Shown piece after piece: positions 1-6,232 of a stretch of 9,053 bases of DNA. Made by a program: the position numbers and the translations under genes. The notes under the pieces were generated by a model, which searched no databases, was not told where the DNA came from, and saw only the letters and a program-made list of their open reading frames with translations. The stretch covers positions 1-9,053 of the forward strand of contig JAITCJ010000197.1 in assembly GCA_031283145.1 (NCBI GenBank), read 5' to 3'. Every line of letters begins with the position of its first letter. The stretch's first letter is position 1. This DNA comes from Holophagales bacterium. Its GTDB lineage: Bacteria > Acidobacteriota > Holophagae > Holophagales > Holophagaceae.

Positions 1-996
1 GTCTTTACAGATGACGAGTCGGATATCCTGCGCTCCACGAGCCTGATGATCTCAAGCGCCGTAACCCGCCAGGAGGAAGCCGCGCAGATCCGCAGGGCCG
101 AGGAGCGCCTGAAGCTCATGCTGGACGCCACGCCCCTGGCCTGCCAGATCATCGACAGCAATTTTGCCACGATTGACTGCAACGAGGCTTTCGTGAAACT
201 TTACGGTTTTAAGAATAAACAGGAAGCCATTGAGAGTTGGAACCTTGAATTTTTGTCTCCCGAATACCAACCGGACGGTCAGCGATCAATCGAAAAGGCG
301 TCCGTAATGATGAAACGGGCCTTTGATGAGGCTTCCTGCGTTTTTGAGTGGATGCACAAAATGCCGGACGGAACGCCAATACCCTCTGAAATCACTCTTG
401 TGCGGGTCGAATATGAAAACAGCGACATCATTGCCGCTTATACCAATGATTTGCGCACCATAAAGCATCTCGAAATGGAGGTCGAAAAGATATATCTTGA
501 CCCGCTGACGGGCATATACAAGAGGCGGTTTCTTGATGAAAACCTTAAGCGCACCATGAACTCCCTGTCCCGTTCAGGCAGTATGCTCAGCTTTATGATG
601 ATAGATATTGATCACTTTAAGAACTACAATGACACTTATGGTCACGACGAAGGCGATAAATGCCTGAAAATAGTCGCTGAAACCCTGAAAAAAAGTCTGC
701 CGAGATCAACTGATTTTGTCGCGCGGTACGGCGGCGAGGAATTTGCCGTTGTTCTTCCCAATACCGATGAGCAGGGCGCGCGTCTGATTGCCGACAGACT
801 GCTCGAAAAAATAAGTAACTGCAATATATCGCATGAAAAAAGCGACGCGGCAGACCATGTTACTATTTCCATCGGCGTCACAAGCGGAATAGTGAAGCAT
901 ACGTACAGCGCGGACATTTTCATACAGCGCGCGGACGAAATGCTGTATAAATCCAAGAATGGCGGAAGGAACCAATGTAATTTTGAGAGCCTGTGA
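1..996 (+). CDS. PAS-GGDEF diguanylate cyclase, 5' partial
   Basis: The reading frame is open from base 1 and stops with TGA at 994-996, giving 331 visible residues. The first Met, at base 46, lies inside a continuous domain and is probably not the true start. Visible residues 1-25 (VFTDDESDILRSTSLM...) resemble the final helix of a GAF domain. Residues about 35-155 form a PAS domain (LDATPLACQIIDSNFATIDC onward). A short linker leads into a GGDEF domain that opens with DPLTG at 167-171. The active site GGEEF (244-248) is intact, as is the Mg-binding DIDHFKN segment. An inhibitory-site RxxD (RSTD, 235-238) sits exactly five residues before GGEEF, so product inhibition by c-di-GMP is expected. 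The family condenses two GTP into c-di-GMP. It is probably cytoplasmic or membrane-tethered through the missing N-terminus. It converges on the outer-membrane operon with only 18 bp between stop codons. The PAS ligand cannot be told. Confidence 0.93.
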   Translation, partial: VFTDDESDILRSTSLMISSAVTRQEEAAQIRRAEERLKLMLDATPLACQIIDSNFATIDCNEAFVKLYGFKNKQEAIESWNLEFLSPEYQPDGQRSIEKASVMMKRAFDEASCVFEWMHKMPDGTPIPSEITLVRVEYENSDIIAAYTNDLRTIKHLEMEVEKIYLDPLTGIYKRRFLDENLKRTMNSLSRSGSMLSFMMIDIDHFKNYNDTYGHDEGDKCLKIVAETLKKSLPRSTDFVARYGGEEFAVVLPNTDEQGARLIADRLLEKISNCNISHEKSDAADHVTISIGVTSGIVKHTYSADIFIQRADEMLYKSKNGGRNQCNFESL

Positions 997-1014
997 CGGT
1001 GTATATAAATTACT

Positions 1015-1641
1015 TTAAAACTTATAGCTCAGTCCAAGCTGAACCCAAGCGGGGTTGACTGTTTGTCTGCCTCGGTCGGGGGCGCCGCCTTTCAGAAATT
1101 CGTTGTCTGTTCCCAGCTCTGTCATTTGAAAGAGGGCTGAAACAGAGAACTGTGAGTCCATAATATATTCAAGGCCAAACCTGAAGCCCAGTTTGCCAAA
1201 GGGGTTATCAACAATGCCGGACACATTGTTATTCATGCTAGGGTCGAAAGTGTCCCTGCCGCTGACGCTTTTGAACCAGGTGTTGACAGAGGCGCCGGTT
1301 ATCAGAGATAGGTAGGTCTTGCCTATAGGCACAACAATATCAATATTTGCCTGGAGACCCGCCAGGGAGACTTTTCGGCCCCCCGCCTCAAGCTCTTTGC
1401 CCGGAAAATAGTTGAGACCCGAACCAAAGCGGTATTTGGTTTTGGAATCAGGGAAAGTTCTCTGATAGGAAGCTTCAACGCAGAAGCCAAAGAAAGGCTG
1501 ATTGGTATAGTCTTTAAGGTTATTTAACGCTATGGGAAGCGCGCCCCCGATTTGCCACACGGCGGCCTCTTGAGCAAAGCAGCGCGTTCCGGTTGCTGCC
1601 GCGAGCAGGCCGATGAAAGTCAAAATCCGCTGGTATTTCAT
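1015..1641 (-). CDS. Outer-membrane beta-barrel protein, 208 aa
   Basis: Third gene of the minus-strand operon. Residues 1-23 form a Sec signal peptide (basic MKYQR, hydrophobic core, cleavage near CFA/QEA). The mature part alternates short amphipathic strands with Gly/Asn-rich turns and ends in LGLSYKF, a C-terminal Phe typical of BamA-recognised barrels. Length suggests an eight-strand barrel or similar. GGAGG lies 8 nt before the ATG, in the 16-nt gap after the receptor stop, which supports this start and translation from the same mRNA. The segment FFGFCVEASYQ...LNYFPGKEL resembles FMGFGLEAGCA...FSYKPGNQYL in the 272-aa protein at the head of the operon, so the two are probably distant paralogues. 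No specific function is recognisable; a porin-like, accessory or adhesin role is inference only. Confidence 0.8.
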   Translation of the reverse strand: MKYQRILTFIGLLAAATGTRCFAQEAAVWQIGGALPIALNNLKDYTNQPFFGFCVEASYQRTFPDSKTKYRFGSGLNYFPGKELEAGGRKVSLAGLQANIDIVVPIGKTYLSLITGASVNTWFKSVSGRDTFDPSMNNNVSGIVDNPFGKLGFRFGLEYIMDSQFSVSALFQMTELGTDNEFLKGGAPDRGRQTVNPAWVQLGLSYKF

Positions 1642-1657
1642 GAAATATTCCTCCGGC

Positions 1658-4600
1658 CTAGAACTTAATGCCCGCGCTTACATAGATTTGGCGCGGCAAA
1701 GTCGCGTACGCTTCCAGCCCTTCCGCGTTTCGGCTACGGCCAAACCTCTCCCCCAAAAGGTACAGTGAATCCAGACCAACCGAGTTGGGTACAAATTCCG
1801 TGTTGTACGAATACTCCTGAATTTTGTTAAATACGTTGTATATGGACAGATCGCCCATTGCCTTAACTCTGTTCCAAACGGGTATTTCCCAGGCGATTCT
1901 GAGGTTCAGGCTGTATGTGTCATTCGCGTGATAAGCGCCGCGCTGACTGTAGAACTTGGTCCAAGTACTCGGCGGGCTGGGCGGCAGTGGTTTGTTGAAC
2001 GCCAGGGCTTCCAATCGGAGAGCATTGTATTCTTTACGCAAGAGTTCAAGCGAGGCAGGATAGGTGGGGGTCCAGTTTGCGCCGGCGTCATAGTTAAAAA
2101 TCGCGGCATAACTGATCCAGCCGCTCTTAGCTACAGGCACCACTGCCAACAATGAAGCGCGTACTTTGTGAGGGTAATCGTTAATCAGCGCGCCGCCGGG
2201 CGAGCGCTGATCCATAGACACGTTGATATCAGGACGCTCAAAATAGCTTTTGAGCATGAAATAACCCGGAGGCGCGAAATTTCCAAAACTGCTGTAGGAG
2301 TCACCCGCTTCAGAGTTGCCTCTGAGCCTTGAATAGCTGTACGAAAAATTCCAACTGAAAATGGAATTGATACGGCCCGCGCTCTCCAGCTCAACACCGT
2401 GATAATCGCGCCAAAGCTCGTCTGTATTGAAATAAACATGTGTTTGCCCAAGCATTTGATGCGCGTCATTATCCAGAGGGTATTTACCGTTGCTGGGGTC
2501 CAGAATAGGCACCCAGTTATCGGGTAAATAATCATGCGATCCTCCCCATATATTGCCTTCTTTGCGATATACGTAAGCAAGCCGTATATACTTGCCGGAC
2601 GAATAAGTCCTGCGGTATTCCAGCGCAAATTCATCGTTGTACATGGGTTTTAAGTTTAAGTCCCTTATGTACTGCACGCTGGAATCATAATATTCCTGTG
2701 CCCTGCCGTAATTATTGATGTCAATGAGTTCCGGCAGGGTCACAAAGCGCAGGCCAAACATGCCTCCATCAAAACCCTCGCCGGGTATAGGCTGGCCAGG
2801 AAGACCGGTCCAGACAAGTTTGACATATTTTCGCACCAGCGTATCGGCGAAATTGTTTGTAAAACTTTGAGGATAGTCAGATTGCATCCGGTTGTAACTG
2901 AACTTAAATACCCTGGAACTTTCGCCCAGAACATCATATGTCAGCACAAATCTTGGGCTGAAATTGTTTGTGCTGAAAATTGCGCTTCCATCTGTGTTTT
3001 CAGACTTAATTTGGTCAAAGCGCAGGCCAAGCATGATATTCCAGCGGCTGTTAATAGTAATTTGATCGTTGATGTAAATAGCCGCATCCGTATTTTTAAC
3101 AAAGCCGTCAACTCCGTAGTACTGCCACATGACAGGCGCTAAACCGTTATTGCCGTTTTCGCTCTGTCCAAAAAGCCCGGGTGCTCGCCATAATATTGTC
3201 GGAAATAACCAGTCGCCATCTTTATCTTTTTCTTCGTAAATACCGCCGATGCTAACGATTCGATTGTTTTGCCCGTGCCTTGAACCATCGCGGACATCGG
3301 ACATGTAGTAGTCAACGCCAACGTCAATGTTGTGACTCAAATGCCAGAAATCCCTGAACATGGTTAGATTGACAGAGGCGTTCAGACTATTCCTTTCGTT
3401 CAGCGATCCGCCGCCTAAACCGGCAAAACGCCCCACGTAATTCAAACTGGGCTCGGGCGTGGGCGGATTTGGCGGATTTGGCGGATTTGGCGGGCCGTCC
3501 ATCTCGTTGTCGCTGAGCCAAAGCTCAACCGGTGTGTAAGTTGGGTCGGCTTTTATATCGCCCCGTCCCCATTTGTTCCACTGCCTGTTGCGATAAACTC
3601 TGGTTTCAACAAAGGTTTTTTCGCCAAGTACGCCGTCATACCCGATATTCCATCCCTGAGCCATGTAGCTGTCGGGACCGGACTGAGCCAGCCTCAAGTA
3701 AGAATTACTGCCGCTTCTGTCAAACTCCCATTCCTGGCGTGACCCGCCGAATGAAATTCTGTGGTTCTCGTTTAACGCAACGGTCACCTTGCCTTCATAA
3801 AACTTGTTGTTTTGTGTAGAGTCATAAGATTGCAGCGCGTCCCAAAATGGTATGCAATATCCACTTAATTTCGGTATTTGCTGGATGACTCCTGGGGTTA
3901 CATTAAAATCTGAATCCACCGCCAGCAGGTTGTCTATTCTGGTGTCGCCTGTCAGTATGGTTCTCCTGTACCTTTCGTTCTGGGCTATAAGCGTACTGTT
4001 CTCAACTCTGGCCGGAGTTATGGATGTTCCGAACATGAACCAAACGTGATCTTTCCAGACAGGCCCCGACAGAGTGACGTCCCAGGTCCTTGAAAAGGCG
4101 TCGGATACATTTCCGCCCTCGCGCCCTTCATCTTCTCTGATATCCCTGGCGCGCCCTCGCCAGGAATCTCTGTCAATATTGGCTCTGACAGAGCCGCCGA
4201 ACTCGTTGCCGCCGGACTTTCTGGCCATGTTTATGGACCCGCCCAGAGTGCGTCCATAGCGGGCGTTCAGAGGCGACAGCACGACCTGGATGTCTTCAAT
4301 TGAGTCCCCTACGTACCAAACCGCGTCAACCGTGCCCTGATGGGGGTCTTTGATGTCAGCGCCGTCAAGCCGGAAATTAACGCTGTTGACCTGGCCGCCG
4401 CGAATGACCGGATTGCCGCCTGACATAACTACGCCGGGCGTCATGCTCGCGGCGGACCAAAAATTAAGGTCGCCGCCAAGCTGAATGAGACGCTCATGTG
4501 AGTAATTGACTGATGTCTTGGTATCTGTCTTATCAAAAGTGGCGACATCATGGCCTGTTATCTCAACAGTGGCGCTGGATACAGTCACGGCTCTCAATAT

Positions 4601-4933
4601 GTTGTTCTGGCGGAGGCTTTGGCCTACGCCTACGCGAAAATTTCTGATGGTCGCGCCAATATATCCGTCCGCCTGAATCTTTATGGTATAAGCGCCTGGC
4701 GGCAGCAACAACGCCCGCCACTCGCCCCTGGCGTCGGTCATAATCACGCGCTGACCCATTAGTTGCGGGGCCGTCAATACAATTATCGCTCTCAGCGGTC
4801 TGCCGAAAGCATCGGTAACGATGCCGCTGACCTGGCCGGTAGTGACCTGGGCCATAACAACCGGCTGCGCGGCCAGCAACAAACCCAGGGCGGTAATACG
4901 CGCGGTTCCAAATCGTTTTATCATGTTTAGCAT
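1658..4933 (-). CDS. Oar-like TonB-dependent receptor, 1091 aa
   Basis: Signal peptide at residues 1-29 (MLNMIKRF..., cleavage near VMA/Q). Residues about 33-110 (GQVSGIVTDAFGRPL...PPGAYTIKIQADGY) are a carboxypeptidase-regulatory-like Ig domain. Residues about 120-240 are the plug, with IRGGQVNSVNFRLDGADIKD and the ARYGRTLGGSINMARKSGGNEF run into the barrel. The rest is a large beta-barrel ending in SAGIKF, with C-terminal Phe. This order and size match Oar-like receptors of Myxococcota, Acidobacteriota and other diderms. Such receptors use TonB-ExbBD energy to import or handle bulky ligands, including peptides and proteins; the ligand here is unknown. A proline-rich stretch at 481-495 (PPNPPNPPNPPTPEP) comes from a 9-bp tandem repeat. 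The start at 4933 is preferred over the Met at 4924 because AGGAG sits 5 nt before it. It lies 15 nt after the upstream barrel gene. No frameshift is visible. Confidence 0.93.
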   Translation of the reverse strand: MLNMIKRFGTARITALGLLLAAQPVVMAQVTTGQVSGIVTDAFGRPLRAIIVLTAPQLMGQRVIMTDARGEWRALLLPPGAYTIKIQADGYIGATIRNFRVGVGQSLRQNNILRAVTVSSATVEITGHDVATFDKTDTKTSVNYSHERLIQLGGDLNFWSAASMTPGVVMSGGNPVIRGGQVNSVNFRLDGADIKDPHQGTVDAVWYVGDSIEDIQVVLSPLNARYGRTLGGSINMARKSGGNEFGGSVRANIDRDSWRGRARDIREDEGREGGNVSDAFSRTWDVTLSGPVWKDHVWFMFGTSITPARVENSTLIAQNERYRRTILTGDTRIDNLLAVDSDFNVTPGVIQQIPKLSGYCIPFWDALQSYDSTQNNKFYEGKVTVALNENHRISFGGSRQEWEFDRSGSNSYLRLAQSGPDSYMAQGWNIGYDGVLGEKTFVETRVYRNRQWNKWGRGDIKADPTYTPVELWLSDNEMDGPPNPPNPPNPPTPEPSLNYVGRFAGLGGGSLNERNSLNASVNLTMFRDFWHLSHNIDVGVDYYMSDVRDGSRHGQNNRIVSIGGIYEEKDKDGDWLFPTILWRAPGLFGQSENGNNGLAPVMWQYYGVDGFVKNTDAAIYINDQITINSRWNIMLGLRFDQIKSENTDGSAIFSTNNFSPRFVLTYDVLGESSRVFKFSYNRMQSDYPQSFTNNFADTLVRKYVKLVWTGLPGQPIPGEGFDGGMFGLRFVTLPELIDINNYGRAQEYYDSSVQYIRDLNLKPMYNDEFALEYRRTYSSGKYIRLAYVYRKEGNIWGGSHDYLPDNWVPILDPSNGKYPLDNDAHQMLGQTHVYFNTDELWRDYHGVELESAGRINSIFSWNFSYSYSRLRGNSEAGDSYSSFGNFAPPGYFMLKSYFERPDINVSMDQRSPGGALINDYPHKVRASLLAVVPVAKSGWISYAAIFNYDAGANWTPTYPASLELLRKEYNALRLEALAFNKPLPPSPPSTWTKFYSQRGAYHANDTYSLNLRIAWEIPVWNRVKAMGDLSIYNVFNKIQEYSYNTEFVPNSVGLDSLYLLGERFGRSRNAEGLEAYATLPRQIYVSAGIKF
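3462..3493. repeat. 9-bp tandem repeat inside the receptor gene
   Basis: Three perfect copies of GGCGGATTT (3462-3470, 3471-3479, 3480-3488) and a partial fourth (GGCGG, 3489-3493). On the coding strand each unit is Asn-Pro-Pro, giving PPNPPNPPNPP. The unit is three codons long, so copy-number change would lengthen or shorten a proline-rich loop in the barrel without breaking the frame. Confidence 0.9.
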
Positions 4934-4938
4934 CCCTG

Positions 4939-4943
4939 CTCCT
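4939..4943 (-). promoter_or_regulatory. Ribosome-binding site of the TonB-dependent receptor
   Basis: AGGAG on the minus strand lies 5 nt before the ATG at 4933 and 14 nt before the in-frame ATG at 4924, so it decides for the longer product (MLNMIKRF). It sits inside the 15-nt gap after the TGA of the preceding gene, consistent with coupled translation on one mRNA. Confidence 0.7.
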
Positions 4944-4948
4944 GCTGA

Positions 4949-5767
4949 TCACAAGCGAAAGCCAAGAGTAAATTCAATATGGGGTACAAATCGCTTGTAC
5001 TTATTGGGGGGGGGATCAAACAGCGTATGGCCTCCGCCATGTTTGCCGGGTTCTGTTCCGGGTACATGGATGTAGTCAACCATCGTATAACTGACGCCGA
5101 TCAACTGAATTTCCAGAAAATAATTTTCTGACGATATTGAAATACCCCCGAAAGGACTGATTGATAACTGGTTTTTGTTGTGAATACCGTTGTAGGTATC
5201 GTTAAATATCTGATTATCATTGCCGAGCTTACGCCAGCCAGAGATGTCGGCTATATATTCCTGCCTGAAATCAGAGCCGCCAACCTGGACGCCAACCCTT
5301 AGGCCAATATGCTGAAAAGGCTTTTCATAAGCGGCTCTGAAGTACAAGCCGTCCAATTGATTTTTTCGGCTGTCAACGGACGAAAGGTCAGTTTTTTTTT
5401 CTTTGGGCCAATAGCTGGAGTTAATAATGTCAATAACTTCGTTGGGAACTCTATCGGGCCAATAGCCGGGGTAAATAATAATCCAGTCATCTGGATTGGG
5501 CATCAGGGATAAATCGCGCAAATACTGATTGCCGGGTTTGTAGCTGAATCCCGCTTCGCCGCTGAGTCGGCCAAATCTGAAAGCGCAGCCTGCCTCAAGT
5601 CCAAATCCCATAAACACTGACGACAAATTGTCTTCTCTGGAGGCAAGCTGTACTCCGCCCCTGACTTTCACGCCGGAAAAAAAAAACGTTTCCTGCGCCC
5701 CAACTTGGACGAAAGCGCCCAGCAACGCCAATGTAGCGCCGATGCAGAAATATTTGCAGGCTTTCAT
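4949..5767 (-). CDS. Outer-membrane beta-barrel protein with homopolymer tracts, 272 aa
   Basis: First gene of the minus-strand operon. Residues 1-24 are a Sec signal peptide (MKACKYF, hydrophobic core, cleavage near VGA/QE). AGGAG lies 8 nt before the ATG. The mature protein has alternating hydrophobic strands and ends in IEFTLGFRL, an outer-membrane barrel-like C-terminus. It shares a pattern with the 208-aa protein that closes the operon, so the receptor is bracketed by two probable paralogues. The gene contains three long single-base tracts, given as coding-strand bases: T10 (codons 28-31, just after the signal peptide), A9 (codons 122-126) and C9 (codons 252-254, Pro-Pro-Pro). A one-base slip in any would shift the frame; a slip in T10 would remove nearly the whole mature protein. 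As read here the frame is intact. Function is unrecognised; a surface-exposed, possibly variable protein working with the receptor is inference. Confidence 0.8.
   Translation of the reverse strand: MKACKYFCIGATLALLGAFVQVGAQETFFFSGVKVRGGVQLASREDNLSSVFMGFGLEAGCAFRFGRLSGEAGFSYKPGNQYLRDLSLMPNPDDWIIIYPGYWPDRVPNEVIDIINSSYWPKEKKTDLSSVDSRKNQLDGLYFRAAYEKPFQHIGLRVGVQVGGSDFRQEYIADISGWRKLGNDNQIFNDTYNGIHNKNQLSISPFGGISISSENYFLEIQLIGVSYTMVDYIHVPGTEPGKHGGGHTLFDPPPNKYKRFVPHIEFTLGFRL
5006..5014. repeat. G9 tract (C9 on coding strand) in the 272-aa barrel gene
   Basis: Nine G in a row on the plus strand, read as CCC CCC CCC (Pro252-254) in the minus-strand gene. It lies 19 codons before the stop, so a slip would replace the final barrel strand and C-terminal signal. 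Poly-C/G tracts of this length are typical slippage sites; they are also prone to sequencing or assembly error. Confidence 0.85.
5392..5400. repeat. T9 tract (A9 on coding strand) in the 272-aa barrel gene
   Basis: Nine T on the plus strand, read within Lys-Glu-Lys-Lys-Thr (residues 122-126) in the minus-strand gene. A single-base indel would frameshift the second half of the protein. It could also promote transcriptional slippage. Confidence 0.85.
5405..5479. repeat. Short internal direct repeat, 51-bp period
   Basis: A 24-bp segment at 5405-5428 recurs at 5456-5479 with three mismatches (both begin GGGCCAATAGC). The offset is 51 bp, exactly 17 codons, and the coded peptides match loosely (IIYPGYWP and IINSSYWP). 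It looks like an old in-frame duplication inside the 272-aa barrel gene. Confidence 0.6.
5677..5686. repeat. A10 tract (T10 on coding strand) in the 272-aa barrel gene
   Basis: Ten A on the plus strand, read as Phe28-Phe29-Phe30 and the first base of Ser31, a few residues after the predicted signal-peptide cleavage site. Slippage here would leave a signal peptide followed by an out-of-frame tail, that is an on/off switch position. Confidence 0.85.
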
Positions 5768-5816
5768 TTAACTATCTCCTGACGCAGCCAAGTTGCAAAA
5801 ACCGAACCAGTTGCAA

Positions 5817-5859
5817 ACTTCTATATCAAAATTGCTGAACGCAATTTTGATATAGAAGT
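5817..5859. repeat. 19-bp perfect palindrome, 5-nt loop, upstream of the outer-membrane operon
   Basis: Arms 5817-5835 and 5841-5859 are perfect reverse complements (left arm ACTTCTATATCAAAATTGC) around the loop TGAAC. It ends 50 nt before the operon's ATG. If transcribed it would form a long AU-rich hairpin in the leader; no U-tract follows on the minus strand, so it is not a standard terminator. It could be an operator, an mRNA-stability element or a relic of a miniature element. Confidence 0.85.
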
Positions 5860-5898
5860 AGCAGTCTTCAAGTGTCGTTACGCCAATCACACGACGAT

Positions 5899-6126
5899 TA
5901 TAGCCAGTCAACTTTAAAATTATTCTGTTTATCCAAGTGGGAGGCACTTCGTTTCAAGGTTGCGCTATAGTGAAGTGCGCCGACAGGAATAGAGACAAAT
6001 CGCCGTTGGCACTGGCGCTACGAGGCAGCGACAGTGACTTTACGGCAATTGACTCCATTAAAAGTGGAACGGTAGCGCAGACGAAAGGCGCAGGGCAATG
6101 TACCGTTTTAAAGTTGTTTCACTATA
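5899..6126. mobile_element. MITE-like repeat element, copy A
   Basis: A 228-bp non-coding block, about 80% identical by hand alignment to 8670-8899, in the same orientation. Its ends form imperfect 21-bp terminal inverted repeats: 5899-5919 begins TATAGCCAGTCAACTTT, and the reverse complement of 6106-6126 begins TATAGTGAAACAACTTT, with 17 of 21 positions matching. The right 21 bp is identical in both copies. The block starts and ends in TATA, consistent with insertion at a TA dinucleotide. Indels between the copies break any shared reading frame, and substitutions are not concentrated at third codon positions, so I call it non-coding. No transposase is in the window, so any movement would depend on one elsewhere. 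Confidence 0.75.
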
Positions 6127-6192
6127 TCTGCCATCTCCTCGCAAGCCGGTGTTTCTGCATCGTCAATCTCATTATGCAAGCGAATCCCGGCA

Positions 6193-6224
6193 TAGCAGTT
6201 CAACTACGAAGTGTTGAACTGCTA
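6193..6224 (-). terminator. Hairpin after the S9 peptidase gene, possible U-less terminator
   Basis: Perfect 12-bp stem TAGCAGTTCAAC (6193-6204) with 6213-6224 and an 8-nt loop, 8 nt downstream of the peptidase TAG stop. The position fits a transcript end, but the minus-strand sequence after the stem is TGCCGGG, with no U-run, so intrinsic termination is doubtful. It may instead protect the 3' end. Confidence 0.45.
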
Positions 6225-6232
6225 CATACACC

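Larger units (their letters stand above)
5768..6232. other. Intergenic region, 465 bp, with repeat element and palindromes
   Basis: Gap between the peptidase stop and the operon start, both on the minus strand. From the operon side it holds the AGGAG of the first gene, two direct copies of AGTTGCAAA (5791-5799, 5809-5817), a 19-bp perfect palindrome (5817-5859), the 228-bp repeat element (5899-6126), 66 bp of unclear sequence and a 12-bp hairpin (6193-6224). I see no convincing sigma70-type promoter with correct spacing for the operon. Confidence 0.8.

Noticed and set aside
46..48. ATG at base 46 as the true start of the GGDEF protein
   Set aside because: The frame is open to base 1 and the residues before this Met continue a GAF-like helix, so the gene begins upstream of the window.
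2185..2634. Minus-strand 149-codon open frame
   Set aside because: Out-of-frame shadow of the receptor barrel region, with no start signal and no recognisable domain.
4563..4952. Minus-strand 129-codon open frame at the start of the receptor gene
   Set aside because: It lies in another frame of the receptor's signal peptide and N-terminal domain, which are clearly coding in their own frame.
5937..5980. Stem GCACTTC/GAAGTGC within repeat copy A as a conserved RNA structure
   Set aside because: The matching positions in copy B do not pair and show no compensating changes, so there is no support for a conserved RNA fold here.
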